Shown: in pieces, positions 1 through 8,210 of the stretch
Position numbering within the stretch: the first letter of the stretch is position 1
Layout of the letters: each line of letters opens with the position of its first letter
Source of the DNA: Candidatus Schekmanbacteria bacterium
GTDB lineage: Bacteria > SZUA-182
Reading direction: 5' to 3'
DNA: 32,889 nucleotides
NCBI GenBank assembly: GCA_016235675.1
Contig: JACRJN010000141.1
Coordinates: 1-32,889 of the forward strand
Translations under genes and position numbers: made by a program
The notes under the pieces: generated by a model
Database searches by the model: none
What the model was told of the DNA's origin: nothing
The model's input: the letters and a program-made list of their open reading frames with translations, nothing else

Positions 1-117
1 ACCGGCAAAGCGCCTAAAGTGGTTATTACCGCCTGTATGCGAAAGCTGCTGACAATTTTAAATGCTATGCTGAAAACACAAACTGCCTGGACAGTTTGTC
101 AATCACAATTTGCTTGA
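1..117 (+). mobile_element. C-terminus of IS110-family transposase (truncated by window edge)
   Basis: Frame 1 reads TGKAPKVVITACMRKLLTILNAMLKTQTAWTVCQSQFA*, typical of the IS110/IS116/IS902 C-terminal end (ACMRKLLTILNAML). Absent from the supplied ORF track. Confidence 0.85.
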
Positions 118-155
118 CATTTAACACAGTTGCTCTCCCAGAGGGAGAGGGGATG

Positions 156-941
156 TTAAATTACCTGTGCCGCCCGCAACAGCCCGGCCAGTTTATCGGC
201 TACTTCGGAGGCGCTGCCGGAAAGCTGCTGACCGCCGCCGCGGGGAGGCGGGGTAAAAATCTTGTCCACCTTGGTAGGCGATCCGTTCAGACCGCACTTT
301 TGTTTGTCCACTCCCAGGTCATCGGCGTTGTAGACCGTGATTGGGGCGCTTTTGGCGCGCATTTTACCCTTGAGCGACGGCAGGCGCGGTTCGTTAATCT
401 CCTTGACCACGGTAATCAGGGCGGGCAGGGACATTTCCACTACCTCATAGCCGTCATCCATCAGGCGTTCAACCTTAATCTTGCCGTTGCCGATCCCTTC
501 CACTTTGCGGACGAAGGCCACAAAGGGAATGTCCAGAAATTCAGTCATCCCCGGCCCTACCTGGGCGGTATCCCCGTCGATGGCTTGCTTGCCGCAGATA
601 ATCAAATCAGCCGTTCCCAGCTTCTTAATCCCGGCGCTTAAAGTATAAGCAGTTGCCCAGGTATCAGCCCCGGCAAAAGCCCGGTCGGATAATAACACCG
701 CTTTATCCGCGCCCAAAGAAATAGCCTCCCGCAAAGATTCCTGCACCTGTGGAGGCCCCATACTCAGGACAGTCACCTCTCCCCCACTCCGTTCTTTGAT
801 CCGGACGCCCTCTTCCAAGGCGTAAGTGTCATATGGATTGATAATCCCGGCCACAGACTCCCGCATCAGGGTATTGGTTTCCGGGTTGATTTTTACTTCG
901 GTAGTGCCCGGCACTTGTTTGATACAGACAATGATTTGCAT
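156..941 (-). CDS. etfB: Electron transfer flavoprotein beta subunit; start set at the internal MQIIVCIKQVPGT
   Basis: MQIIVCIKQVPGTTEVKINPETNTL..., ICGKQAIDGDTAQVGP motifs; the longer ORF start lies in an intergenic palindrome. Confidence 0.93.
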   Translation of the reverse strand: MQIIVCIKQVPGTTEVKINPETNTLMRESVAGIINPYDTYALEEGVRIKERSGGEVTVLSMGPPQVQESLREAISLGADKAVLLSDRAFAGADTWATAYTLSAGIKKLGTADLIICGKQAIDGDTAQVGPGMTEFLDIPFVAFVRKVEGIGNGKIKVERLMDDGYEVVEMSLPALITVVKEINEPRLPSLKGKMRAKSAPITVYNADDLGVDKQKCGLNGSPTKVDKIFTPPPRGGGQQLSGSASEVADKLAGLLRAAQVI

Positions 942-951
942 TGTTGCTCCC

Positions 952-1078
952 AAAGAACTGTCATCCCCGAATGCCTTTATCCCCGATAAAAACATTTGGG
1001 GACGGATATGGTGTTGAATTTAAAAACCAGATTCGTCCCCGAATGTTTTTATCGGGGATAACATCTTTCGGGAATGAC
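952..1078. repeat. Imperfect palindromic repeat (TCATCCCCGAATG...TTTATCCCCGAT / ATCGGGGATAA...CGGGAATGACA)
   Basis: Inverted copies of a CCCCGAATG...TATCCCCG unit upstream of etfB. Confidence 0.6.
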
Positions 1079-1084
1079 AAATAA

Positions 1085-1346
1085 GTAGGGTGGGCTGTGC
1101 CCACCATTTTGAATAACTCAGTGTTGCTGAAATTGGCCAAAAGAATTTTTAGCTAAAATATTGGTCGCGTAGCAATAGGGAGACCCCGAAGTGTCATTGC
1201 GAGCGGAGCGAAGCAATCTCCATGCGTGCGCCTGAGATTGCTTCGGCGGTAAGGCTGCCTCGCAATGACGCTTTGGGTCTCTGTATTTCTACGCTACCAA
1301 TATATTGTTGTCCGGCGTAAGACTTGGTGGGCACAGCCCACCCTAC
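1085..1346. repeat. Nested palindromic element: perfect 21-bp outer IR, middle GGGAGACC/GGTCTCTG module, inner GTCATTGCGAG palindrome
   Basis: GTAGGGTGGGCTGTGCCCACC (1085-1105) vs GGTGGGCACAGCCCACCCTAC (1326-1346); middle module about 1157-1306; inner GTCATTGCGAGCGGAGCGAAGCAATCTC...GCTGCCTCGCAATGAC. Confidence 0.9.
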
Positions 1347-2497
1347 GCGCTGGCGCTTTCCTTAATCAACTGCAAGGCAATAACGTTGCGTTGAATCTGG
1401 TTGGTGCCTTCATAAATCTGGGTGATCTTGGCGTCGCGCATCATCTTTTCCACCGGGTATTCGCGCATATAGCCGTAGCCTCCGAGGACTTGCACCGCAT
1501 CGGTGGTTACCTTCATCGCCATATCGGAGGTGAAAAGTTTGGACATGGCGGAGGCGCGAGAGATGTCTTTGGCGCCGCTGTCGATAAAACGGGCAGTAGC
1601 ATAAACCAGAGCACGACCGGCCTCAATCTGGGTGGCCATGTCGGCTAACATGTGCTGGATCGCCTGGAAGGAGGAAATCGGTTTGCCGAATTGTTCGCGC
1701 TGGCGGGCATAGCTTAGCGCTTCATCAAGGGCACCTTGGGCAATTCCCACCGCTTGCGATCCGATACCGGGACGGGTGTTGTCCAGTGTTTTCATGGCCA
1801 CAATAAAACCCATACCCGGACGCGCCAAAACATTCTCTTTGGGAACGCGGCAATTGGTGAAAACCAGTTCACGGGTAGAGGAACAGCGAATACCCATCTT
1901 CTTTTCCTTTTTGCCGAATTCAAAACCGGGCGTGCCCTTTTCTACAATCAAGGCCGTCGCCCCGCGGGTGCCTTTACTTTTATCGGTCATGACGATTACC
2001 GTGTAGACCTCAGCCTCGCCGCCGTTGGTGATCCATTGCTTGGTGCCGTTTAAAACATACTCGTTGCCGTCTAAAACCGCGGTGGTTTGAATACCCCCGG
2101 CATCAGAGCCCGCGTTGGCTTCGGTCAGGGCAAAGGCGGCTAATCTCTTGCCGCTGGCAATTCCCGGTAGAAATTTTTTCTTTTGCTCATCGGAACCAAA
2201 AAGCAATATAGGATAAGTACCCAGCCCGTTAGCGGCAAAGGTTACCGCCACGCCGCCGCAAACTCGGCTCAATTCCTCGGTGGCCAGACATAGTTCAAAC
2301 ACGCCGCCGCCGAAACCGCCGTACTCTTGTGGTATATAAAGGCCGCACATGTCCGATTCGGCCAGAACCCGCATCACCTCCCAGGGAAATTGCTCCTTCT
2401 CGTCCATTTCCGCCCTGACCGGCACAACCTTTTCTCTGGCGATGCGCCGCGCCAAATCCCTGATCATGGTTTGTTCTTCAGTCAAAAAATAATCCAT
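1343..2497 (-). CDS. Acyl-CoA dehydrogenase (short-chain/butyryl-CoA dehydrogenase-like)
   Basis: MDYFLTEEQTMIRDLARRIAREKV..., LTEANAGSDAGG, QVLGGYGYMREYPVEKMMRDAKITQIYEGTNQIQRNVIA. Confidence 0.94.
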   Translation of the reverse strand: MDYFLTEEQTMIRDLARRIAREKVVPVRAEMDEKEQFPWEVMRVLAESDMCGLYIPQEYGGFGGGVFELCLATEELSRVCGGVAVTFAANGLGTYPILLFGSDEQKKKFLPGIASGKRLAAFALTEANAGSDAGGIQTTAVLDGNEYVLNGTKQWITNGGEAEVYTVIVMTDKSKGTRGATALIVEKGTPGFEFGKKEKKMGIRCSSTRELVFTNCRVPKENVLARPGMGFIVAMKTLDNTRPGIGSQAVGIAQGALDEALSYARQREQFGKPISSFQAIQHMLADMATQIEAGRALVYATARFIDSGAKDISRASAMSKLFTSDMAMKVTTDAVQVLGGYGYMREYPVEKMMRDAKITQIYEGTNQIQRNVIALQLIKESASA

Positions 2498-2510
2498 TTT
2501 CCCTCCCCTT

Positions 2511-2951
2511 TCAAGACTGCCCTTTAAATCCGGCCAGAAATTTTTCTATCTGGCGGGCATATTCCTCAAACGATTTTGGGTGTTGCTGTAAGTATCGGTA
2601 AACTTTAGATAAGGTAATCTCCGGATATTCATGTACCAATTTATTCCTAAATTCAGCCATCCCCTCCAATTTTTTAACCAACTCCTGCGGCATTACCTCA
2701 TGTTGCCCCAATAAGGGAATAATTTCCCTGTATTCTTCAAAGCGTTCGTTAAAAACCGACGACAGAATATGGCTGCCTATATCTAAAGTGCATTCTATCG
2801 CTATAAGAAAAGCGTGAAGCACAGCATACCATTTAATCAAGTCTTTTCTTAAACTTTCTTCAGATTCTGCTTGAAGTCTATTTAATATTAATGTCGCTTC
2901 TTCCAGTTTGAGAAGCAATTTTCGGATTATATCCTGCGAAAATCGGGACAT
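2511..2951 (-). CDS. HEPN-domain toxin, HepT-like (DUF86)
   Basis: RNKLVHEYPE matches the RX4HXY HEPN motif; overlaps the upstream nucleotidyltransferase gene by 25 bp. Confidence 0.85.
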   Translation of the reverse strand: MSRFSQDIIRKLLLKLEEATLILNRLQAESEESLRKDLIKWYAVLHAFLIAIECTLDIGSHILSSVFNERFEEYREIIPLLGQHEVMPQELVKKLEGMAEFRNKLVHEYPEITLSKVYRYLQQHPKSFEEYARQIEKFLAGFKGQS

Positions 2952-3376
2952 GGTTTGGCAAATCTCCCTTCGCTGATACGTTTGCTTAAGTAAAAGGCTT
3001 GAATTTGCCTTAAATGTCTGGTGTCTTCATAATCCTTTACAGCTTCAATCTGGAATGTAGCCCTTGCTCCCTCTTCCAATTCCGCCAGAAGCTTGCCATT
3101 TTTCAAGACCTCATGTTTTAGTAAAGCGGAGGCTTGATTTAAAACGGTTATTGAAATTATACGCCCAGGATATAGCTTGGAAAAATATTTAGGCAGACTT
3201 AAGCTTTTAGCGAAATATTCTTCAGGCGCAATATTACCATCCAGATATACCGCGATATCGACATCGCTTTCCTTGTGAGCAAAACCGCTGGCATATGATC
3301 CAAAAAGGTAAATTAAAATCACCCCTTCATGGCGCAGGCTTTGATTTGTTATAAATATTTGTTCCGATTTCTTCAT
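2927..3376 (-). CDS. MntA-like minimal nucleotidyltransferase antitoxin
   Basis: LFGSYASGFAHKESDVDIAVYL = GSx10DxD nucleotidyltransferase signature; paired with HEPN gene; GGAGG upstream of ATG. Confidence 0.87.
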   Translation of the reverse strand: MKKSEQIFITNQSLRHEGVILIYLFGSYASGFAHKESDVDIAVYLDGNIAPEEYFAKSLSLPKYFSKLYPGRIISITVLNQASALLKHEVLKNGKLLAELEEGARATFQIEAVKDYEDTRHLRQIQAFYLSKRISEGRFAKPCPDFRRI

Positions 3377-3403
3377 CGGACACCTCCATAGGAGTAATTA
3401 ATT

Positions 3404-4384
3404 CTACCACCGAATCAAACTTGCCCCCCAGGTAAGCCCCCCGCCGAATGCCGAAACCAACAAGAGATTGCCGGGTTTCAGGCGTCCGGCGGCTACCGCC
3501 TCATCCAAGGCGATAGGGATAGATGCCGCGGAGGTATTCCCATACTTATCTATATTACAAAATAATTTTTCTTCAGGCAAGGATAGATAATTGGCAACAG
3601 ACTGGATTATGCGGGAATTGGCTTGGTGGGGAATGAATAAATCCAAATCTGCGGTGGTGTAATTATTTTCCTGCAAAATAGTTTGAGCCGATTCGGTAAG
3701 AGAGCGAACCGCGACTTTGAAAGTCTCATTGCCCTTCATTTTCATGTAGTGCAGCCGTTTTTCTATACTTTCCAAAGAACAAGGATATTTCGCCCCGCCT
3801 CCCGGTACGCAAATGGTTTCAGACATCGACCCGTCGGTATACAGACGGCTGCTGATGATCCCCCTGGATTTGTCGGTAGATTGTGTCAGCAAAACCGCTC
3901 CCGCTCCGTCTCCAAAAAGCACACAGGTGTTGCGATCTGTCCAATCCAGAATGGTGGAATAGGTCTCGGCACCGATGACCAGAACGTTTTTAGCGCTTCC
4001 GGCCTTAATATATTGCTCGGCAACGGATAAAGCGTAGACGAAGCCGGAACAGGCGGCGTTGACGTCGAAAGCGGCTGCCCTGGCGCCTATCTTGTGTTGA
4101 ACGATACAAGCGGTGGCGGGGAAAACCATATCGGGAGTGACAGTGGCCAGGACAATTAAATCGACTTTATCAGCGGAGACTCCTGCGGTCAGCATCGCTT
4201 GTTGGGCAGCCGCAGCCGCCATGTCGGAGGTGATTATCCCGTTACCGGCAATCCGGCGCTCAGAGATACCGGTACGGGTTTTAATCCATTCGTCGGATGT
4301 CTCGACTATCTTTTCTAAATCGTGATTGGTTAAGATTTTTTCCGGAAGATATGATCCGGTGCCGGATATAATTGCGCCATACAT
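3404..4384 (-). CDS. fabH: Beta-ketoacyl-ACP synthase III; start set at MYGAIISGTGSYLPEK
   Basis: ITGTG-like N-terminus, DVNAACSGFVYAL active-site Cys, IPHQANSRII, GNTSAASIP. Confidence 0.95.
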   Translation of the reverse strand: MYGAIISGTGSYLPEKILTNHDLEKIVETSDEWIKTRTGISERRIAGNGIITSDMAAAAAQQAMLTAGVSADKVDLIVLATVTPDMVFPATACIVQHKIGARAAAFDVNAACSGFVYALSVAEQYIKAGSAKNVLVIGAETYSTILDWTDRNTCVLFGDGAGAVLLTQSTDKSRGIISSRLYTDGSMSETICVPGGGAKYPCSLESIEKRLHYMKMKGNETFKVAVRSLTESAQTILQENNYTTADLDLFIPHQANSRIIQSVANYLSLPEEKLFCNIDKYGNTSAASIPIALDEAVAAGRLKPGNLLLVSAFGGGLTWGASLIRW

Positions 4385-4393
4385 TGGATTTCT

Positions 4394-4463
4394 CCAATGG
4401 ATAATGGCCAATGGACAATGAAATTTTTATCATTATCCATTATCCATTATCCATTATCCATTA
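4394..4463. repeat. Heptad (7-nt period) inverted array, WGGAYAA-type
   Basis: Left CCAATGG|ATAATGG|CCAATGG|ACAATGA (4394-4421); right ATTATCC x4 (4432-4459). Confidence 0.93.
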
Positions 4464-5458
4464 ATTACTTTGCTTTTTAAAATATTCTCACTGATTTGCT
4501 GATGGACTTTATGTTTGGTAGCTTCTGCGGCCACTCTTATCCCGTTTTGAATCGCTCTGGCGTTGGAACTGCCGTGGCAGATAATGCAGGTAGCATTCAC
4601 GCCTAAAAGCGGCGCTCCGCCATATTCCGAGTAATCGATCATTTTTTTGAGGCGTTTGAAGGCAGGCTTGATAAAAATGGCGGCGGCATGACTCACGGGA
4701 TTGCTTTTGATTTCTTTTTTCATCAGACGGGTGATAATATCGGCTACGCCCTCGCTGATCTTCAGTCCGATATTGCCGATAAAACCGTCGCAGACAATCA
4801 CGTCGGCTTTGCCGTTATAAATGTCGCGGCCTTCCACATTGCCGATAAAATTCAGAGCGGCTTTTTCCAGGAGCGGGAAGGTTTCTTTGGTCAATTCATT
4901 CCCTTTGATGCGCTCCTCTCCGATATTAAGCAGACCGACCGCCGGGTTTTTTATCCCCATTACCTCTTGGGCATAAACATCGCCCATAATGGCGAACTGC
5001 AATAGATGAACCGGCTTGCAATCGACATTCGCCCCTACATCCAATAACAGGGACTTTCCTTTTAGTGAAGGCAAAATTGCCGCGATGCCCGGCCTCTCCA
5101 CTCCCTTGATAGTTCCCAGGATTACTTTAGCGGTAGCCATAACCGCACCGGTATTACCGGCGCTGACTATGGCTTGAGCGTCTCCCTTTTGCACCAAATC
5201 TATCGCGACACGAATGGAACAATCGGTCTTTTGCCTTAGGGGTGCGATAGGGGATTCATCCATGCCTACATGTTCTGAGGCATGTACCACCTCGATGGGC
5301 AAATGGACATGACGATGATGGGCTAACTCATTTTGGATCGTTTCTTTGTGACCGACAAGGATGACCGGGATTTGATTTTCTCCGGCGGCAGCAATCGCCC
5401 CTTCAACCACCACAGAGGGAGCATGATCTCCGCCCATGGCATCCACGGCTATTTTCAT
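4454..5458 (-). CDS. plsX: Phosphate acyltransferase
   Basis: MKIAVDAMGGDHAPSVVVEGA..., VSAGNTGAVMA, DVGANVDCKP. Confidence 0.96.
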   Translation of the reverse strand: MKIAVDAMGGDHAPSVVVEGAIAAAGENQIPVILVGHKETIQNELAHHRHVHLPIEVVHASEHVGMDESPIAPLRQKTDCSIRVAIDLVQKGDAQAIVSAGNTGAVMATAKVILGTIKGVERPGIAAILPSLKGKSLLLDVGANVDCKPVHLLQFAIMGDVYAQEVMGIKNPAVGLLNIGEERIKGNELTKETFPLLEKAALNFIGNVEGRDIYNGKADVIVCDGFIGNIGLKISEGVADIITRLMKKEIKSNPVSHAAAIFIKPAFKRLKKMIDYSEYGGAPLLGVNATCIICHGSSNARAIQNGIRVAAEATKHKVHQQISENILKSKVING

Positions 5459-5637
5459 GCCTCGCCGACCTTGATTACTTCTTGCCCGTCATAATATCCA
5501 CAATCCAGACAAACGCGGTGGGGCAGTTTAGGTTCCTGACATTGTGGGCATGGGGAAAATTCAGGAGGGGTTAATTTCTTATGCGCTCTTTTGGTTCCCT
5601 GTTTCATTTTAGATCTTTTTCGTTTCGGTAAAGGCAC
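5455..5637 (-). CDS. rpmF: 50S ribosomal protein L32 (four-Cys zinc form)
   Basis: MPLPKRKRSKMKQGTKRAHKKL...CPQC...CLDCGYY; 4-bp ATGA overlap with plsX. Confidence 0.93.
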   Translation of the reverse strand: MPLPKRKRSKMKQGTKRAHKKLTPPEFSPCPQCQEPKLPHRVCLDCGYYDGQEVIKVGEA

Positions 5638-5728
5638 GTGCTCATCCTCATTTTAAATTTGTTTCTTGAAAATCGTGAATTGACAATAGCTTGTTGCAAG
5701 TAATAAGCATACATTACAAAGAATCATT

Positions 5729-5757
5729 ATTATACTTAGCGGTATAAAATTTGTCAA
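5729..5757 (-). promoter_or_regulatory. Consensus sigma70-type promoter for rpmF-plsX-fabH
   Basis: Minus strand TTGACA-N17-TATAAT, exact consensus in both hexamers. Confidence 0.8.
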
Positions 5758-5854
5758 GGAAATTTGAAGCTGCCATAAAGAGCACAAAGATATTTTTGGG
5801 TTTTCTCTGAATCCATCCTGAAGCCGATTCCAACCGAAACAAACGACGTTATTA

Positions 5855-5972
5855 GGCTCCAGGCTCCAGGCTCCAGGCTTCGGGCTCTGGGCTAATTCAA
5901 ATACCCTCCAGGGGAGGGTCTCTTTCTGTTCCTGAAGTCTGAAGCCCGAAGCCTAGAGCCTGAAGCCTAATT
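5855..5972. repeat. Heptad inverted array, GGCTYYR-type, six units per arm, with central hairpin
   Basis: Left GGCTCCA x3, GGCTTCG, GGCTCTG, GGCTAAT (5855-5896); centre ACCCTCCAGGGGAGGGT; right CCTGAAG|TCTGAAG|CCCGAAG|CCTAGAG|CCTGAAG|CCTAATT (5931-5972). Confidence 0.95.
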
Positions 5973-6268
5973 TAGGAATCACGTTCAAGTAATTAAAAAT
6001 ATGAACTTACAACAAGAAAGCGCTTGACATAAAACAATGTTTGATGTAACATCACCTATACATAAAGAACTTCACACGTAACATCATCAAATATTTGATA
6101 TAATGTACAATTTCAATAAATAGCAGTTTATGCTAACTTAACTTGTTGTTATTTATACGTATATAAACAAGTATGCAAAGTAGACAGTAACTTTTAGTAA
6201 CCCCTTAGAAAGTTTTTTAAAATACTAAGCTATTATTTTATCAACTAATTAAACCATAATATTTAACG

Positions 6269-6297
6269 TTGATTAATAGATAATTATCGGTTATAAT
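6269..6297 (+). promoter_or_regulatory. Candidate sigma70-type promoter for the HU/IHF gene
   Basis: TTGATT-N17-TATAAT about 75 nt upstream of the ATG. Confidence 0.55.
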
Positions 6298-6371
6298 CAT
6301 TTCTGTTAACTTTACTTGGCTTAGTAGTTAAGCCCGGAATGTTCCAAGACCAAGCTGTGAGGTAAAGTAAG

Positions 6372-6647
6372 ATGACAAAACAAGATATTGTAAACAATGT
6401 GGCCAAGGAAATAAACCAAAAACCGAAGGATGCCAAACCTTTGGTAGAGGAGGTATTCAACTGCCTTAAATCCAATCTGGAAAGTGGAATTAATATTGAG
6501 ATCAGCGGGTTCGGGAAATTTATTATCAGAAAAAAAAATAAACGTTTAGGCCGTAATCCGATGACCGGCGATAAAGCGGAAATCACCGCACGTAAAGTCG
6601 TTACCTTCAAGCCATCCAAATTATTACGCGATTCGATTAACGATTAA
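6372..6647 (+). CDS. HU/IHF family DNA-binding protein (IHF-alpha-like)
   Basis: GFGKFIIRKKNKRLGRNPMTGDKAEITARKVVTFKPSKLLRD. Confidence 0.92.
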   Translation: MTKQDIVNNVAKEINQKPKDAKPLVEEVFNCLKSNLESGINIEISGFGKFIIRKKNKRLGRNPMTGDKAEITARKVVTFKPSKLLRDSIND

Positions 6648-6695
6648 TCCACTTCGTTATTTATATAATGATGTAAGAATATTTACTGAATATTC

Positions 6696-6729
6696 ACAAA
6701 TGGGCTTATTTCCCAATAAGCCCATTTGT
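6696..6729 (+). terminator. Stem-loop downstream of HU/IHF gene, terminator-like
   Basis: ACAAATGGGCTTATT-TCCC-AATAAGCCCATTTGT, perfect 15-bp arms; T-run weak and displaced. Confidence 0.6.
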
Positions 6730-6804
6730 CTCCGCAATTTTTTCCTTGCATTTCTTTTCTCCCCATTATTTAATAGTATATAACCTGAGGTCGGGATAAT
6801 AAAT

Positions 6805-6962
6805 GTAGTCCCGTGGCTTTAGCCACGCATTTTCAGCCTTAGGCTGAGACTAAAGACATGTTCAGTCCGAAAGGTGTGAATTAATTTGAGAAGATTTAAC
6901 CATTTGTGAGTCGTTATTGCATGGCTTTGCCATGAAAATCAGCCCTAAAGGGCTGGGACTAC
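6805..6962. repeat. Multi-hairpin REPIN-like element, copy 1 (GTAGTCCC...GGGACTAC)
   Basis: Closing GTAGTCCC/GGGACTAC; hairpins CGTGGCTTTAGCCACG, CAGCCTTAGGCTG, CATGGCTTTGCCATG, AGCCCTAAAGGGCT; outer arms TATAACCTGAGGTCGGGATAA / TTATTCCGAACTCAGGTTATA. Confidence 0.85.
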
Positions 6963-7041
6963 GATTTTTCTTATTCCGAACTCAGGTTATATAAATTTAG
7001 TTGTCTGTTGATAACCGACAACCCTTTTTTTGAGATAATAC

Positions 7042-8040
7042 ATGAATTTTCAGGAATTTAATCAATACCTGGGGAAAAATCCCCTTCCTAATCTATATTT
7101 TATCCATGGGGAGGAAATTTACCAGGTTGAGCAGGCACTACAGATTCTAAAAGAGAAAATTAGCGCCATTTTGGGTGCAAATACCATATTTATTTCTCTG
7201 GATAGTGAAAATTGCCGTGCCAGGGATTTATGTAACGAGGTGGACAGCCGCTCTCTTTTGGGACAAGTTAAAATTATCGTCCTCAATTCCGCCGACAGCC
7301 TGAAAGAGAAGGAAAAAGAGCAGTTAATAAAATATTTGTCCAAGCCGATCGCATTCAACACCTTAATCATTGTAGTAAAAGGCAAAATCGATCAGCGGGG
7401 AAAATTTTACAGCGCTCTGAAAAAAGGCGCCTGCGCTGTTTCCTGCGACCCCTTAAAAAGCCATGAGTGTCTGAATTGGCTCAGGCAGCAGGCTAAAAGT
7501 CTGGGATATAATCTCAATCAGGATGCTACCAGATATATGGTGGATGCTGCCGATAAGAATTTGCAGATTCTAAATAATGAATTGACTAAACTAATTTGCT
7601 ATGCGGGGGAAAATAAAAACATATCGTTAGCGGATGCGGAAGCGGTTTTAGGGCGGCGCCCCGGTTTTACCCTTTTCCAATTGACTGATGCTGTTCGTCA
7701 AAAAGAGTTAAAAACCGGCCTTTTGATATTAAAACAATTATTGTCCGACGGGAATCACCCGTTAGTAATCCTGACCATGATCGCCAAGCAGTTCCACTCG
7801 TTGGGTATCGCCAAGGAAATGCTGGAAGAGGGGTTGCCGCTAAACCAAATCGGCCCGAAAACCGGCTTGCCCCCCTTTCTCTGGCAGGACTTTATCCAGC
7901 AGGCCGGGGGTTTTACTTTAAAACGCATCGAGCAAGCCCTGGGATTAATTCTGGAGGCGGATTTAAAATTGAAAAGCAGCCATCAGCCGCCGCATCTTTT
8001 ATTGGAAGTGCTGTTGCTTAATTTGTGTGCGGCGAAATAA
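7042..8040 (+). CDS. holA: DNA polymerase III subunit delta
   Basis: LPNLYFIHGEEIYQVEQAL..., LGRRPGFTLFQLTDAV; HolA-type N-terminus. Confidence 0.9.
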   Translation: MNFQEFNQYLGKNPLPNLYFIHGEEIYQVEQALQILKEKISAILGANTIFISLDSENCRARDLCNEVDSRSLLGQVKIIVLNSADSLKEKEKEQLIKYLSKPIAFNTLIIVVKGKIDQRGKFYSALKKGACAVSCDPLKSHECLNWLRQQAKSLGYNLNQDATRYMVDAADKNLQILNNELTKLICYAGENKNISLADAEAVLGRRPGFTLFQLTDAVRQKELKTGLLILKQLLSDGNHPLVILTMIAKQFHSLGIAKEMLEEGLPLNQIGPKTGLPPFLWQDFIQQAGGFTLKRIEQALGLILEADLKLKSSHQPPHLLLEVLLLNLCAAK

Positions 8041-8057
8041 AGGAAAATATTTATTAA

Positions 8058-8161
8058 CCACAGAATCACTGAAGTACGGAAACACGGAATTTTGGAATTG
8101 AAAATTTGTCCCCAATTAATCTCGGTCTTTTCTGTGTTTCCGTTATTCAGTGTCTCTGTGG
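8058..8161. repeat. Octad (8-nt period) inverted array
   Basis: CCACAGAA|TCACTGAA|GTACGGAA|ACACGGAA|TTTTGGAA (8058-8097); TTCTGTGT|TTCCGTTA|TTCAGTGT|CTCTGTGG (8130-8161). Confidence 0.9.
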
Positions 8162-8210
8162 TTAATTGTATTTTTTCTTTGGTTCCTGCTCATTCGATTT
8201 AGGTGTGTTC

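Noticed and set aside
96-641. 181-aa plus-strand ORF opposite etfB, and many similar antisense ORFs (e.g. 11588-12088, 17122-17607, 24445-24909, 28936-29343, 29530-29901)
   Set aside because: They are antisense shadows of clear conserved genes, with no recognisable domain and unlikely composition.
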